From: Leptolyngbya sp. 'hensonii'
Lineage (GTDB): Bacteria; Cyanobacteriota; Cyanobacteriia; GCF-001939115
Reading direction: 5' to 3'
Length of the DNA stretch: 64,000 nucleotides
NCBI RefSeq assembly: GCF_001939115.1
Contig: NZ_MQTZ01000012.1
Coordinates: 38,684-102,683, forward strand
The position numbers and the translations under genes are program-made. Each line of letters starts with the position of its first letter. Position 1 is the stretch's first letter. The notes under the pieces were generated by a model, which saw only the letters and a list, made by a program, of their open reading frames with translations, was not told the origin of the DNA and ran no database searches. This document shows positions 9,272 through 18,517 of this stretch, piece by piece.

Positions 9272-9379
9272 AAAATCTTGTATGATGATTCTGGTTGAAG
9301 GGGAGTAGCTGCTGGCACAGAAGCCAGTCCACTTGAGTCAACATACTGGTAAATTACCTGGTTCAAGTGACAAGTTTTT
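9272..9379 (+). promoter_or_regulatory. yybP-ykoY manganese riboswitch
   Basis: The signature GGGGAGTAGC at 9300-9309 is followed by a small hairpin (CTGGC/GCCAG) and then TCAACATAC at 9338-9346 with a second hairpin (GGTAAATTACC). These are the two conserved Mn2+-binding loop strands of the yybP-ykoY aptamer. A closing stem can form between AAAATCTTGT (9272-9281) and ACAAGTTTTT (9370-9379), nine of ten pairs. It lies 160 bases upstream of a UPF0016 manganese exporter, the best known partner of this riboswitch class. The rest of the 486-base gap (9054-9271) is A/T-rich with no gene that I can see and should hold the promoters of both divergent genes. Confidence 0.9.
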
Positions 9380-9539
9380 GAAATCAGCATCTTTAACTTG
9401 TTGATTTCTAATCATAGAAATTTGGAAGCGAGACCTTCACTGAGTTCACACGCCAATTACCCATTGGGTGTGAGCTTGGTGAGGTTTTGTGTAACTCATC
9501 AAGCTCCATCCATCGAGAGGATCAGCAAGGAGTTTGAGG

Positions 9540-10163
9540 GTGTTCACAGCTTTTACAGCCGGATTACTGCTAATCACGATTTCGGAATTAGGGGACAAGA
9601 CCTTTTTTATTGCCGTCATTCTGGCCATGCGCCATCCACGCCACCTGGTCTTAATGGGTGTGATTGTGGCCCTGGCTGCCATGACGATTTTGTCCGTCAC
9701 GATCGGCCAGATCTTCGTATTTCTGCCCAAACTTTATACCCATTATGCTGCCATTGGCCTGTTTCTTCTGTTTGGCTTCAAGCTCCTCTATGAAGCCAGT
9801 CGAATGACAGCCCAAACGAATTGCGCAGTTGTCGGAGAAGCCAAAGAGGCTGTTGCAATCAGTGAGAAGAATTTACAGGGGCGTCAGAATCCTCTCGCCA
9901 TTTTGATCGAAAGTTTTATGCTGACCTTTCTGGCCGAATGGGGCGATCGGACCCAGATAGCCACCATCACCCTGGCTACTGCCCATAATGCGATCGGCGT
10001 TACCCTGGGAGCTATTTTGGGCCATGCCATCTGCACCATAATTGCTGTGATGTGTGGTTGTCTGATTGCGGGAAAAGTATCAGAGCGGTGGATTACTGCG
10101 ATCGGGGGCTTCCTGTTTCTGGTGTTTGCTGGAGTAGCGATGGTGGAAGGAGCTGGGGGATGA
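9540..10163 (+). CDS. mnx: UPF0016/TMEM165-GDT1 family Mn2+ exporter
   Basis: A 207-residue integral membrane protein with the two family signatures: E-L-G-D-K-T at residues 16-21 and E-W-G-D-R-T at 133-138, in two repeated three-helix units separated by a short hydrophilic loop (about 85-115). Relatives in Synechocystis (Mnx) and plants (PAM71) move manganese (and Ca2+ in some members) across the thylakoid or plasma membrane to protect against Mn overload. The start is a GTG at 9540, seven bases after AAGGAG; a TTG at 9534 would leave no spacing. The manganese riboswitch upstream implies that expression rises when cytosolic Mn2+ is high. Confidence 0.92.
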   Translation: MFTAFTAGLLLITISELGDKTFFIAVILAMRHPRHLVLMGVIVALAAMTILSVTIGQIFVFLPKLYTHYAAIGLFLLFGFKLLYEASRMTAQTNCAVVGEAKEAVAISEKNLQGRQNPLAILIESFMLTFLAEWGDRTQIATITLATAHNAIGVTLGAILGHAICTIIAVMCGCLIAGKVSERWITAIGGFLFLVFAGVAMVEGAGG

Positions 10164-10248
10164 GGGCAAATTTACATCAGAGAAGAGTTGTCTGATAATC
10201 GCAGGAGTAATGATGTTCACCCATCAGCAAGGGATTGGATAACTCAAC

Positions 10249-11328
10249 ATGACAGGTCCAATAGCGTCTCCCCACTCTGATCATTCCGTTCCTGCAGAAA
10301 AGGCCGACGATCGGCCCATTTCCCCTGACCACTGGACCCATTCCCTCTGGAATCTGTTGGCGATCGGCTATACGCTCATTGGCTACGGAACTGGAATTGG
10401 ACTGCTCCTGCATCCGAATGGTTGGCTCAATGGTCTGGGTGTCCTGCTGCTCACCCATGCCCTGGTGTATTCAGCCTATCTCTCCCACGAGTTCATGCAC
10501 GGCACCATTTTCACCCGGCGTGGACTGTTGGGGGTGCGCCAACTCAATGCTCTGGGGGGCACCCTGATGCTGTGGCTGAACGGCGGATGCTATGCCCGGT
10601 TTGATGACTTGGCTCGGCTGCACATGGGGCACCATGTCGATCGGGTGGATTACGCGATTGATTTTCCCCAGTGGCTACAACATCTGCCCCCGTCCCTGTA
10701 TGGGCTGGTGCTGGCCCTGGAGTGGCTGCACATCCCGGTGATTGATTTTCTGCTGCGCTGGCGATCGATCACAGCCCCATTCTGGTTGGCCTCACGTCGA
10801 GAGGAACGGCTTCGCACCACAATACTGCTGCTAGTGCGGGGTGGCCTATTCCTGGGCCTGGGCTTGCTTTCCTGGAAAGCGCTGCTGTTGTATGGGATAG
10901 CCTATACTGGCATGGTGCAGGTTCTACGGTTGATGGATGCCTTCCAGCACACCTACAAGGTGTTTCCACTGGGAGTCTCCACTCCAGATCATAGCTATGC
11001 CTATGAACAGGCCAACACCTTTTCCAACCTTCTCTCCCAGCGCTATCCCTGGCTCAACTTACTGGTGCTCAACTTCAGCTATCACAACGCCCATCACCAT
11101 GCCATGAAATCTCCCTGGCATCGCTTACCGGCCCTCGATCGGCAGCTTTTCCAGGTCAGTGAGGTCCACAACAGGATTTCCCTGGCTCGTCAGCTCTGGA
11201 ATTACCATCGGTTTCGCCTTAGCCGCATCTTTGCCAAACTGGAACCGGCAGTGGATGAGTCGGGCCGATTACCGGTAGAGGGCTTTCAGGGTGCGATCGG
11301 GGTTTCTTTCCTGGTGCTCCCCTGCTGA
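10249..11328 (+). CDS. Membrane fatty acid desaturase family protein
   Basis: This 359-residue protein has the three histidine boxes of membrane di-iron desaturases/hydroxylases: HEFMH (80-84), HMGHH (125-129) and HNAHHH (279-284). Hydrophobic helices lie before box 1 and between boxes 2 and 3. These boxes bind the two irons that activate O2. The substrate could be an acyl lipid or a carotenoid; the sequence between boxes does not clearly match DesA, DesB, DesC or CrtR/CrtW, so I leave it open. The first ATG of the frame is used. It converges on the epimerase gene with a single base between the two stop codons. Confidence 0.88.
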   Translation: MTGPIASPHSDHSVPAEKADDRPISPDHWTHSLWNLLAIGYTLIGYGTGIGLLLHPNGWLNGLGVLLLTHALVYSAYLSHEFMHGTIFTRRGLLGVRQLNALGGTLMLWLNGGCYARFDDLARLHMGHHVDRVDYAIDFPQWLQHLPPSLYGLVLALEWLHIPVIDFLLRWRSITAPFWLASRREERLRTTILLLVRGGLFLGLGLLSWKALLLYGIAYTGMVQVLRLMDAFQHTYKVFPLGVSTPDHSYAYEQANTFSNLLSQRYPWLNLLVLNFSYHNAHHHAMKSPWHRLPALDRQLFQVSEVHNRISLARQLWNYHRFRLSRIFAKLEPAVDESGRLPVEGFQGAIGVSFLVLPC

Positions 11329-11329
11329 A

Positions 11330-12496
11330 TTAAAGCGCAGCAAACTGTTTCCAGCAAAGATATAAGGCCCGTGGCACATGGAAGCAGCCCTTCCACTTGC
11401 CACCTTTGAGGTGCAGCAGCACTTCTCCCCGCCGATTCAGGTAGCCAAACCATTCCCCGTATTCCGGATCGGCAAAGCGGGACCAGGCATAGTCGTGCAA
11501 CTTCTGGTACCAATCCCAGCAGTCTTCCCGACCTGTGAGACGATACCCCATGGCCAGAGCCACCAGGGATTCCAGATGCACCCACCAGAGCTTCTGATCC
11601 CACTCCAGTTGCTGGGGTGGCTGACCCTCGGCGTCCATGAAGTAGTACAACCCTCCATACTCGCTATCCCAGGCAAAGTTGAGAATATTCAACACCACAT
11701 CTACAGCTCGCTGTATGGTCTGGGTATCCTGACGCCGATCGGCAATCTCCATGATGAACCACATCGCCTCAATGCCATGGCCAGGATTGATCAGCCGTCC
11801 GTCAAAGCAATTCAGGTGAGAGCCATCCGGGGCCACATTCTCGAACATCAGCCCCCGTTCTGGGTCGAGGAAATCCGTCATCACTTCCTGCACCGTTGCA
11901 TCCAGAATCGCGTCCAGGCGATCGCTAGCCAGCAGCCAATCCATTTCCAGGGACAGATTTGCCAGAATCATTGGCACCGCCAAGGACTTCATCGAGCGCG
12001 TCCCCGGATAGGCCTTACTGTACTGGCCTTTGGGGTTGTCCTTCCGTCGCAATACATTGTTGTACGCCTGCAGAGCCACCTCCCTGGCCCACTCTTCCCC
12101 AGAGATGAGGGCGTACTTACTGAAAGCCATGGCTGCGAAGCAATCGGAGAAAATATTGTAGGGCTGCACCAGGGGATTGCCCGCCCGATCGAGGGCAAAG
12201 TACCAGTTTCCCTCCGCATCCCGACCATGCTGGGCCAGAAAGTTAGCCCCATGGGCCGCGATCTTGAGCCAGTTGTCCCGCTGTTCCAGTTGGTGATACA
12301 ACATGGAGAAGACCCAGACCTGGCGGTTCTGTAACCAGATAAACTTATCGGTGTCGAAGACCTGGCCCGCCCGATCGAGACAGGTAAAATAGCCCCCCTG
12401 CTCCCAGTCGATCGAGTATTTTTCCCAGAAGGGAATGACATCCTGGAGCAATGCAGTCTTGTATTGATTGGCTAGTGATTTAAAGTCTTGCACCAC
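11330..12496 (-). CDS. N-acylglucosamine 2-epimerase (AGE)
   Basis: The enzyme interconverts N-acetylglucosamine and N-acetylmannosamine, or a related sugar, in an (alpha/alpha)6 barrel. It matches cyanobacterial AGE (such as Synechocystis Slr1975) along its whole length: [17 protein letters not shown] at the N-terminus, [13 protein letters not shown] holding one catalytic His, and GCFHVPRAL near the C-terminus holding the second. The open frame begins at a TTG (12520), but AAGGAAG is placed correctly for the GTG at 12496 and relatives begin near [12 protein letters not shown], so I use the GTG; 12493 is also possible. The long A/T-rich region upstream is shared with the divergent DUF928 gene. 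Confidence 0.9.
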   Translation of the reverse strand: MVQDFKSLANQYKTALLQDVIPFWEKYSIDWEQGGYFTCLDRAGQVFDTDKFIWLQNRQVWVFSMLYHQLEQRDNWLKIAAHGANFLAQHGRDAEGNWYFALDRAGNPLVQPYNIFSDCFAAMAFSKYALISGEEWAREVALQAYNNVLRRKDNPKGQYSKAYPGTRSMKSLAVPMILANLSLEMDWLLASDRLDAILDATVQEVMTDFLDPERGLMFENVAPDGSHLNCFDGRLINPGHGIEAMWFIMEIADRRQDTQTIQRAVDVVLNILNFAWDSEYGGLYYFMDAEGQPPQQLEWDQKLWWVHLESLVALAMGYRLTGREDCWDWYQKLHDYAWSRFADPEYGEWFGYLNRRGEVLLHLKGGKWKGCFHVPRALYLCWKQFAAL

Positions 12497-13309
12497 AATT
12501 TCTTCCTTTCCCGCTGCCAAAAAGCAATATAGCAGCCCACCAGTTGATTGACAGCCCGATATCGGCGGACTTTGCTCCCGTAGTCGCGGTTTTAACCCCC
12601 AGACCCATCCTCTAAGTGGCTAGCCGATGAATATTTGGTAAGTATTCCATAAATACTTGATAAAGAGCGTTTAAAAGTTTTGCCTCCTATCCTAAGCTTC
12701 GATTCAAAAGCCTTTTTCAATTGCATCTATATTCTGGCTCAATTGCCTTTATACTGAGGTTATAAAAATTCGATCTGCTGATTCAGAGTCAATTTCACTC
12801 TCCTTTGAAGTAGCTATAAGTATAGAAAATCAAGCATCCAAAGAAAGTGGAAAAATAGTGGAGAAATAACTGAAAAATAGCTGAGGAATAGATAAAGAAC
12901 AGAACAAGAAATCCAACAAGAAACATCCGTAATTCGACGGTTTCCCTGGCTATCGGGAAGTAGGAGATTATAAGTCAGTAGTAATTGATACCAGGTTTTG
13001 AGAAGTTCGAAACCTGGGAATAGTCTTTCTAGACCGTGAAGGGTAACTCTTGATGTTGCCGAATCACCTGTAAGAGCCTTTTTCAGACTCGACTGCCTTT
13101 TTCAAAGACCTTGCTGTCTATTTTCTTTGAGTGTTGAGCCCACGGGTTAATGCACCGGGCCAATGCACCGGATACGGAATATTCGATACAGAATCCCTAG
13201 TCATTGAGGTTCTGTATGGGAGTCGCGGATCTACCGTTTCTGTAAAGGTCATCTGTAAAGGTCAGTTGTTGAAGTCTACATAAATGATTCATTCGGGAGA
13301 TTCTCAGCT
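12497..13309. other. Long non-coding region with short repeats between AGE and DUF928 genes
   Basis: This stretch of about 810 bases has no credible reading frame. It holds an 8-bp perfect inverted repeat (CCAGGTTT/AAACCTGG, 12991-13017), two copies of AATGCACCGG (13149-13158 and 13162-13171), and a 13-base tandem duplication TCTGTAAAGGTCA (13239-13264) 46 bases before the DUF928 start. The first half is A/T-rich. It presumably holds both divergent promoters and a long leader for the DUF928-CHASE2-CHAT unit. No known riboswitch was recognised. Confidence 0.6.
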
Positions 13310-14008
13310 ATGTCTATAGCTACTCTGCGCCGACTTGTGTTGCTTTGGGGCATCACGATCAGTCTGGTTTCAACCTCGATAACAATGCCTGCTCTGGCTG
13401 GACAGAAGAATTCTGATCGGGCCTCCTTTCCGGGACGACGAATTGGGGGAGGAACCCGAGGAGAATGTTTGATGAGTAGCCAGCCTCTGGTTGCCCTGAA
13501 TCCAGTCAATAACTTAGGGATAACGGCCAGCGATCGTCCTACTGTTTATTTTGCAGTTCCCAAACTGGGTGGATCCTATCCGGTTGAATTTGTTCTGCAG
13601 GATACGGATGGCAATGTGGTCTATGAAACAGCTTTAGCAGCAGGCAAAACCAAGGAAATCGTTGGCATTCGCCTGCCTCAAAATAGCCTGAAAGTTGGTC
13701 AAGACTATCACTGGTCTTTTGCGGTTGTCTGTGAACCTGAAGATCGCTCACAAAATCTGGTGCTATCCGGGTGGCTGCGACGGGTATCTTCCCAGATGGC
13801 CTCAAGCAATGAATCCAGTTTACAGGCCAGACTGGAGCAAGTGCAGTCTGCTCAAAAGGCTGGGGTCTGGAGCGACGCGATCGCGACACTGGTGGAGTTA
13901 CGTCAGGCCTATCCAGATAACGACAAGGTTCTGCGCCAGTGGGCCCAACTGCTTCAAGAATTGGAGTTGAATGCTGTTTTTGAGCCATCGATGATTGGTC
14001 AGCTCTAA
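13310..14008 (+). CDS. DUF928 family secreted protein
   Basis: A 232-residue protein with an N-terminal signal peptide (hydrophobic 10-28, cleavage likely after ALA at about residue 30), so it acts outside the cytoplasmic membrane. The DUF928 pattern follows: RRIGGGTRG, a CL near residue 49, LVALNPVNNLGITASDRPTVYF, and YHWSFAVVC near residue 142. The C-terminal part is helical (LEQVQSAQKAGVWSDAIATL). The function of the family is unknown. It is the first gene of a unit with the CHASE2-GGDEF-EAL protein (15 bases downstream) and the CHAT protease. In my knowledge of cyanobacterial genomes, DUF928, CHASE2 and CHAT genes often occur together, so this may be the ligand-binding or accessory part. 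Confidence 0.88.
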   Translation: MSIATLRRLVLLWGITISLVSTSITMPALAGQKNSDRASFPGRRIGGGTRGECLMSSQPLVALNPVNNLGITASDRPTVYFAVPKLGGSYPVEFVLQDTDGNVVYETALAAGKTKEIVGIRLPQNSLKVGQDYHWSFAVVCEPEDRSQNLVLSGWLRRVSSQMASSNESSLQARLEQVQSAQKAGVWSDAIATLVELRQAYPDNDKVLRQWAQLLQELELNAVFEPSMIGQL

Positions 14009-14023
14009 GAGGAAGTCGTCCAG

Positions 14024-16576
14024 GTGACGCGGTTCTTATTATGGACTACTGCTTTCAGTAAGCTGTTGCGATCGGGCCTTGGCCAGATTCGGCAATTCCG
14101 TGATCATCCGCTGTTAGCCCCCCATATTGTGCGGGTGGCAGTTTGTTCCGTCTTGATGTCCGGTACAGTTGTGGCCGGCTGCTGCGTTGGCATCCAGACA
14201 TTAGGCGGGCTGGAGACGCTGGAATTATTCGTTCTCGATCGGTTCGTGCGATTACATCCGGACGCACCTCCTGATCCACGCCTGCTGGTGGTCACCCTTA
14301 CAGAAGAAGATCTGCACCGCTACCGGTGGCCCCTATCGGATCAGATTCTGGCTCAGGCTCTGGAACAGCTTCAGTCCTATCGTCCCAGAGTCATTGGTCT
14401 AGATCTTTACCGTGATCTCGCAAATCCGCCCGGAGAATCTGCGCTGGCTACCCAACTGCAGGCTAAAAACCTGATTGCCATCACTGAAATTATTGGGGAC
14501 ATCCCCCCTCCACCCGGCGTTGCTGAGGAGCGAGTTGGCTTCAACGACTTTACCCTGGACCCGGATGGTGTGCTCCGCCGCAACCTACTCTTTGTAGCCT
14601 CCCCCGATCGGGACTACTCCTCCTTTGCGTTACGGGTCAGTTTGGCTTATCTCCAGCCTGAAGGAGTGCATTTCCGATATACTCCTCAGGCCCTATTTTT
14701 GGGAGCGCAGCCGATCGTACCCCTGGAGCCAACCTCTGGAGGCTATCAAATTGCCGATACGCGCGGCTATCAAACGCTCCTGAAGTATCGTACAGGCAGC
14801 GCCATTGCCCAAACAGTCACCCTTACTGATGTCCTGGAGGGTCGCGTCAATGCAGCCTGGGTGCGGGACAAGATCGTTCTACTGGGCACAGTGGCCCCCA
14901 GTCTTAAGGATCAGGTTTATACCCCCTATAGTGCCAGCCTGAAGGATACTTTCCAGATGCCAGGGGTGATTATCCATGCTCAAATGGTCAGTCAATTACT
15001 GGATATTGCCTCTGGACAGCAGCGAGAATTCCAGTTTTGGCCCCGATGGGGTGAGCTCCTCTGGGTCTGGAGTTTGACGATCGTCGGTGGATTGTTGGTC
15101 TGGAAATTAAGACATCCCCTCACTTTTGGATCTGCTGGCGTTGCTTGTCTGCTTGTGATTGGGGGCCTGGGCTGGGGATTATTTGGGCATCAGATTTGGA
15201 TTCCAGTGGCAGAACCTATGCTGGGGTTTGTTGTGGCTGTTGGTCTGGCGATGGCCCATCGGTTGTTCTACACAACAACCCGTGATCCGCTGACTGGGTT
15301 GCTCAATGGGGGAGCATGGGTGCGCCATTTAAGTCGATCACTGGCTCGCAGTTCTCGCCACAAAACCCCATTGACCTTGGGGGTGCTGTTTCTGCATCTC
15401 GATCGCTTCCAGTTAATCAGCAAGAGCCTGGGAGAGCCGAGCAGCGATATCCTGCTGTTGCAAGTCGTAACCCGTTGGCGGGCCAAACTCCCTCGTTCGG
15501 CCCGACTTGCCAGGGTCAGTCGGGATGAGTTCGTCATTTCTCTACCCCATCGGCAGCAGGAAACCTTGACTGCCCTGGCCGAACGGTTGCAGGAAGCCCT
15601 GGCAGACCCCTTTCTAATCAATCAACAACCCCTGGTGCTGACGAGCAGTATTGGGATTGCCGTCACCCAAGCCCATCATCTGCATACCCCTGAAAACTTG
15701 CTGCGTGATGCCCATACGGCAATGTACCGGGCCAAGGGAATAGGAAGTGCCCACTATGAAGTCTTCGCAGCGGGAATGTTAGCTGAGGCAGTCGATCGCT
15801 TCACCCTGGAAAATGATCTGCGACAGGGAATTGCGGCGCAGCAATTTGTCCTGTACTATCAGCCGATCATTTCCCTCAGCAGTGGAAAAATTGCGGGCTT
15901 CGAAGCGCTGGTGCGCTGGCAGCATCCTGGTCGAGGATTTATCCCCCCCCTAAAATTTATTCCCCTGGCAGAAGAGACCGGCCTCATTATTCCCTTGGGG
16001 AAATGGATCTGTCAGACAGCCTGTAGTCAGGTTTACCGATGGCAGCAACAGTTTCCCGATCATCATCTGGCCATCAGCGTTAACTTTTCGGGTCGCCAGT
16101 TCGAACAACCCGACCTGATTGAGCAATTGGCTCAAACCATTCGAGACGCAGAGATTGAAGCCTTTACCCTCAAACTCGAAATTACCGAAAGCATGGTGAT
16201 GGGAGATGTGGAAGCAGCGATTGATCTGATGTTGCGGCTCAAATCCTGCGGCTGCAAGCTCAGTATGGATGATTTTGGCACAGGCTATTCCTCTCTCAGT
16301 CAGCTTCGGCGCTTTCCCATCGACACCCTCAAAGTGGATAAGTCTTTTGTTCAGAAGATGGGGCAAAGCCCTGAAGATTATGAGATTGTCCGCATGATTA
16401 TTAATCTCGGTCACACCCTGGGAATGGATTTGATTGCTGAAGGGGTGGAAACGCAGGCAGATGTCGATGCGTTGCGATCGATGAATTGTGAATTTGGCCA
16501 GGGATATTTCTGGGCAAAACCGTTGCCTGCTGCTGAAGCAACCGCACTTCTCCGACAGCAAAGTTTACTTGCTTGA
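14024..16576 (+). CDS. CHASE2 sensor protein with degenerate GGDEF and intact EAL domain
   Basis: A membrane-bound signalling protein of 850 residues. An N-terminal membrane helix (about 40-65) is followed by an extracytoplasmic CHASE2 sensor domain (about 70-330) and three closely spaced helices (about 345-415). The cytoplasmic part has a GGDEF domain (about 425-560) whose active site reads SRDEF (499-503), so cyclase activity is doubtful, then an EAL domain (about 590-845). The EAL domain keeps EAL (627-629), the Asn of SVNFSGRQF, EITES, DDFGTGYSS, LKVDKSF and AEGVET, so c-di-GMP phosphodiesterase activity is expected. The start is a GTG after GAGGAAG. The gene lies 15 bases after DUF928 and 43 bases before the CHAT gene. 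Confidence 0.93.
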   Translation: MTRFLLWTTAFSKLLRSGLGQIRQFRDHPLLAPHIVRVAVCSVLMSGTVVAGCCVGIQTLGGLETLELFVLDRFVRLHPDAPPDPRLLVVTLTEEDLHRYRWPLSDQILAQALEQLQSYRPRVIGLDLYRDLANPPGESALATQLQAKNLIAITEIIGDIPPPPGVAEERVGFNDFTLDPDGVLRRNLLFVASPDRDYSSFALRVSLAYLQPEGVHFRYTPQALFLGAQPIVPLEPTSGGYQIADTRGYQTLLKYRTGSAIAQTVTLTDVLEGRVNAAWVRDKIVLLGTVAPSLKDQVYTPYSASLKDTFQMPGVIIHAQMVSQLLDIASGQQREFQFWPRWGELLWVWSLTIVGGLLVWKLRHPLTFGSAGVACLLVIGGLGWGLFGHQIWIPVAEPMLGFVVAVGLAMAHRLFYTTTRDPLTGLLNGGAWVRHLSRSLARSSRHKTPLTLGVLFLHLDRFQLISKSLGEPSSDILLLQVVTRWRAKLPRSARLARVSRDEFVISLPHRQQETLTALAERLQEALADPFLINQQPLVLTSSIGIAVTQAHHLHTPENLLRDAHTAMYRAKGIGSAHYEVFAAGMLAEAVDRFTLENDLRQGIAAQQFVLYYQPIISLSSGKIAGFEALVRWQHPGRGFIPPLKFIPLAEETGLIIPLGKWICQTACSQVYRWQQQFPDHHLAISVNFSGRQFEQPDLIEQLAQTIRDAEIEAFTLKLEITESMVMGDVEAAIDLMLRLKSCGCKLSMDDFGTGYSSLSQLRRFPIDTLKVDKSFVQKMGQSPEDYEIVRMIINLGHTLGMDLIAEGVETQADVDALRSMNCEFGQGYFWAKPLPAAEATALLRQQSLLA

Positions 16577-16619
16577 TCCGTCTCAATTTCACTGTCATTC
16601 ATCCTTAAGGATTAAAACC

Positions 16620-17972
16620 ATGGTATTGACTCCGCAAAAACCACAGACGAGACTCATGCAACGCTGGCGTGTCAGACTGAGCTGCTTAGGGGCGGCCCTG
16701 GCCTTTGTCGGATGCAGCGCTCTTCCAGTCTGGTCCCAAACCCTGTCTGAAAAAGTTTTGGCGATGGAAGGGGGTTTGGAGAAAGAATTTGAGACTTATT
16801 TTGGAGAGAACCTGGCCGATGTGACGCAACCGCCTGAGGAGATTGCCAAAACCCTGCAACGCATTGGCCAAAAAACCGGGACTAAACCTGCCGTTCTCTG
16901 GGCCATTCCCCGTGAAGATCACCTGCATCTGGTCTTGATTACACCAGGGGGAAAACCGATCGTGCGGGATCTCTACGATGTACCAAAGGCTAAACTGCGT
17001 CGGGCTGTGGATGCGTTTCATCTGGAGATGTACAACTCCCCTAAGCGCGTCAAGATGACTGCGGCTCTACAACTCCATGATTGGATGATCAAACCCTTTG
17101 AAGCCGAATATCTCCAGGCTGAAGGGATTGACACGATTCTGTTTTGCCTGGGCAATGGCCTGCGGAGTCTGCCTTTGGCAGCCCTTTATGATGGCAAACA
17201 ATTCCTGCTGGAAAAGTATAGTGTGACGCGCATTCCCGCTTTCAATTTGATTCAGACGGACTATGTGAATCTTCAGCAAGGTCAGATTCTGGCCATGGGA
17301 GCATCCAAATTTCAAGATCAAAGTCCCTTGCCTGCGGTTCCCCTGGAGCTTTCCAACATCTTGCGGGAGTTGCAGACAGCAAGACCGAATGAGTATCGCT
17401 GGAAAGGTCGATCGTTCCTGAATCAGAGTTTCACCCTGGCCAATCTGCAGCGGTTAGTTAAAGCCCAGCGCCCAAACATTGTCCATCTGGCAACCCATGC
17501 GATGTTTAAGCCTGGCAAACCGGATAACTCGTATATCCAGCTCTGGGACTCTAAGCTGGGTTTAGACAAGATCCGCCAGGTGAACTGGGGATCTCCATCT
17601 CTGGAATTGCTGGTGCTCAGTGCCTGCCGAACCGCCATTGGCGACGATGAAGCGGAACTGGGCTTTGCTGGGATAGCCCTGAAATCCAAAGTCAAAACAG
17701 TTCTGGCTAGTCTCTGGAACGTCAGCGATGAAGGCACGCTGGCTCTGATGAGCGAATTCTATCGCCAACTGGGGACCACCTCCACCAAAGCGGAAGCCCT
17801 CAGACAGGCTCAATTACGGATGCTGCGGGGAGAAATTCGGATTGAGGGCAAGCAACTGGTACTTTCACGGGGACCGATCCAATTACCCCCAGAGTTGGGC
17901 AACAAATCCGCTGATGATTTGTCTGCTCCTTTCTACTGGGCTGGATTTACCCTCATCAGTAGCCCCTGGTAA
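16620..17972 (+). CDS. Secreted CHAT-domain (caspase-like) protein
   Basis: This 450-residue protein carries a CHAT domain (caspase HetF associated with TPRs) over about residues 150-450. The catalytic pair is visible: His293 in HLATHAMF and Cys336 in LSACRTA. The first 45 residues form a signal peptide (RVRLSCLGAALAFVGCSALPVWSQ region) with a possible lipobox around FVGC, so the protease is probably exported or lipid-anchored. No TPR repeats are seen, unlike many CHAT proteins. I use the ATG at 16620, preceded by TAAGGA; an upstream ATG lies inside the EAL gene. The pairing with a CHASE2 sensor and DUF928 suggests proteolysis in the periplasm under the same signal; this is inference. Confidence 0.9.
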   Translation: MVLTPQKPQTRLMQRWRVRLSCLGAALAFVGCSALPVWSQTLSEKVLAMEGGLEKEFETYFGENLADVTQPPEEIAKTLQRIGQKTGTKPAVLWAIPREDHLHLVLITPGGKPIVRDLYDVPKAKLRRAVDAFHLEMYNSPKRVKMTAALQLHDWMIKPFEAEYLQAEGIDTILFCLGNGLRSLPLAALYDGKQFLLEKYSVTRIPAFNLIQTDYVNLQQGQILAMGASKFQDQSPLPAVPLELSNILRELQTARPNEYRWKGRSFLNQSFTLANLQRLVKAQRPNIVHLATHAMFKPGKPDNSYIQLWDSKLGLDKIRQVNWGSPSLELLVLSACRTAIGDDEAELGFAGIALKSKVKTVLASLWNVSDEGTLALMSEFYRQLGTTSTKAEALRQAQLRMLRGEIRIEGKQLVLSRGPIQLPPELGNKSADDLSAPFYWAGFTLISSPW

Positions 17973-18084
17973 GGGAATCTCCTGAAAATCCTTGGTCGGG
18001 TATATTCCCATGACAGTTGATCAAACGGGAGAACCACGGTGGTTCCAGAGACCTGCACTCAGGTATTAAGTTGTTTTAAGAACA

Positions 18085-18129
18085 TCCCCGATGTTGCAGC
18101 GGAATTCCTGCTGATGTTTACATCGGGGA
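18085..18129. terminator. Strong hairpin downstream of the CHAT gene
   Basis: A perfect 10-bp stem (TCCCCGATGT/ACATCGGGGA) encloses a second, inner inverted repeat (AGCGGAATTCCTGCT). There is no clear T tract. It sits between the CHAT gene and the remnant of a hydrolase gene on the other strand, so it may end transcription from either side. A smaller hairpin GAACCAC/GTGGTTC lies just before it at 18032-18046. The rest of the gap from 17973 to 18167 shows nothing else. Confidence 0.5.
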
Positions 18130-18167
18130 ATAAACTCTGATGTGCTGTCTTACATTTGCGCCTCGTC

Positions 18168-18365
18168 TCAGCCCTTGAGGAATAATAACAGGTCGGTGCT
18201 GAGTTGCTCTTTGTGGGTGTTGGTCAGTCCGATCGATGCGCCGGGATAGATTTTGAGGGTGGGATTTTTCACGAAGAATAGCTCAGCAGTATCGGGTCAT
18301 GTGGAGCGCACCCTGTTGTCGGGGGCCATGACCAACGGCATCGATCGGCTGGAACAAGAGGGTAT
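18168..18365 (-). pseudogene. Remnant of an alpha/beta hydrolase (non-haem chloroperoxidase type)
   Basis: Read on the minus strand, the last 35-40 codons before the TGA at 18168-18170 give [17 protein letters not shown] and then [18 protein letters not shown]. This closely resembles the C-terminus of cofactor-free chloroperoxidase-like alpha/beta hydrolases, where the usual sequence is YPGAPHG with the catalytic His; here that His is lost (ASIG). Just upstream, in another frame, QPIDAVGH resembles the preceding family motif VPIDAVGH, so at least one frameshift separates the pieces. Nothing recognisable lies further upstream. It is a decayed gene fragment; the amine oxidase gene now follows on the other strand. 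Confidence 0.6.
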
Positions 18366-18517
18366 TGTCGTTCACTTACGCGATCCGGGCGATCGCCCCA
18401 GTGTCATTGTGCATAGCGCATACCATTGTGGAGAATTGCCGGACGCTCAAGTTCAATACCCAATCATTTCACATGGCAAAATCAATGGAATACGACCGAA
18501 AGTGCTCAAGATAGACT

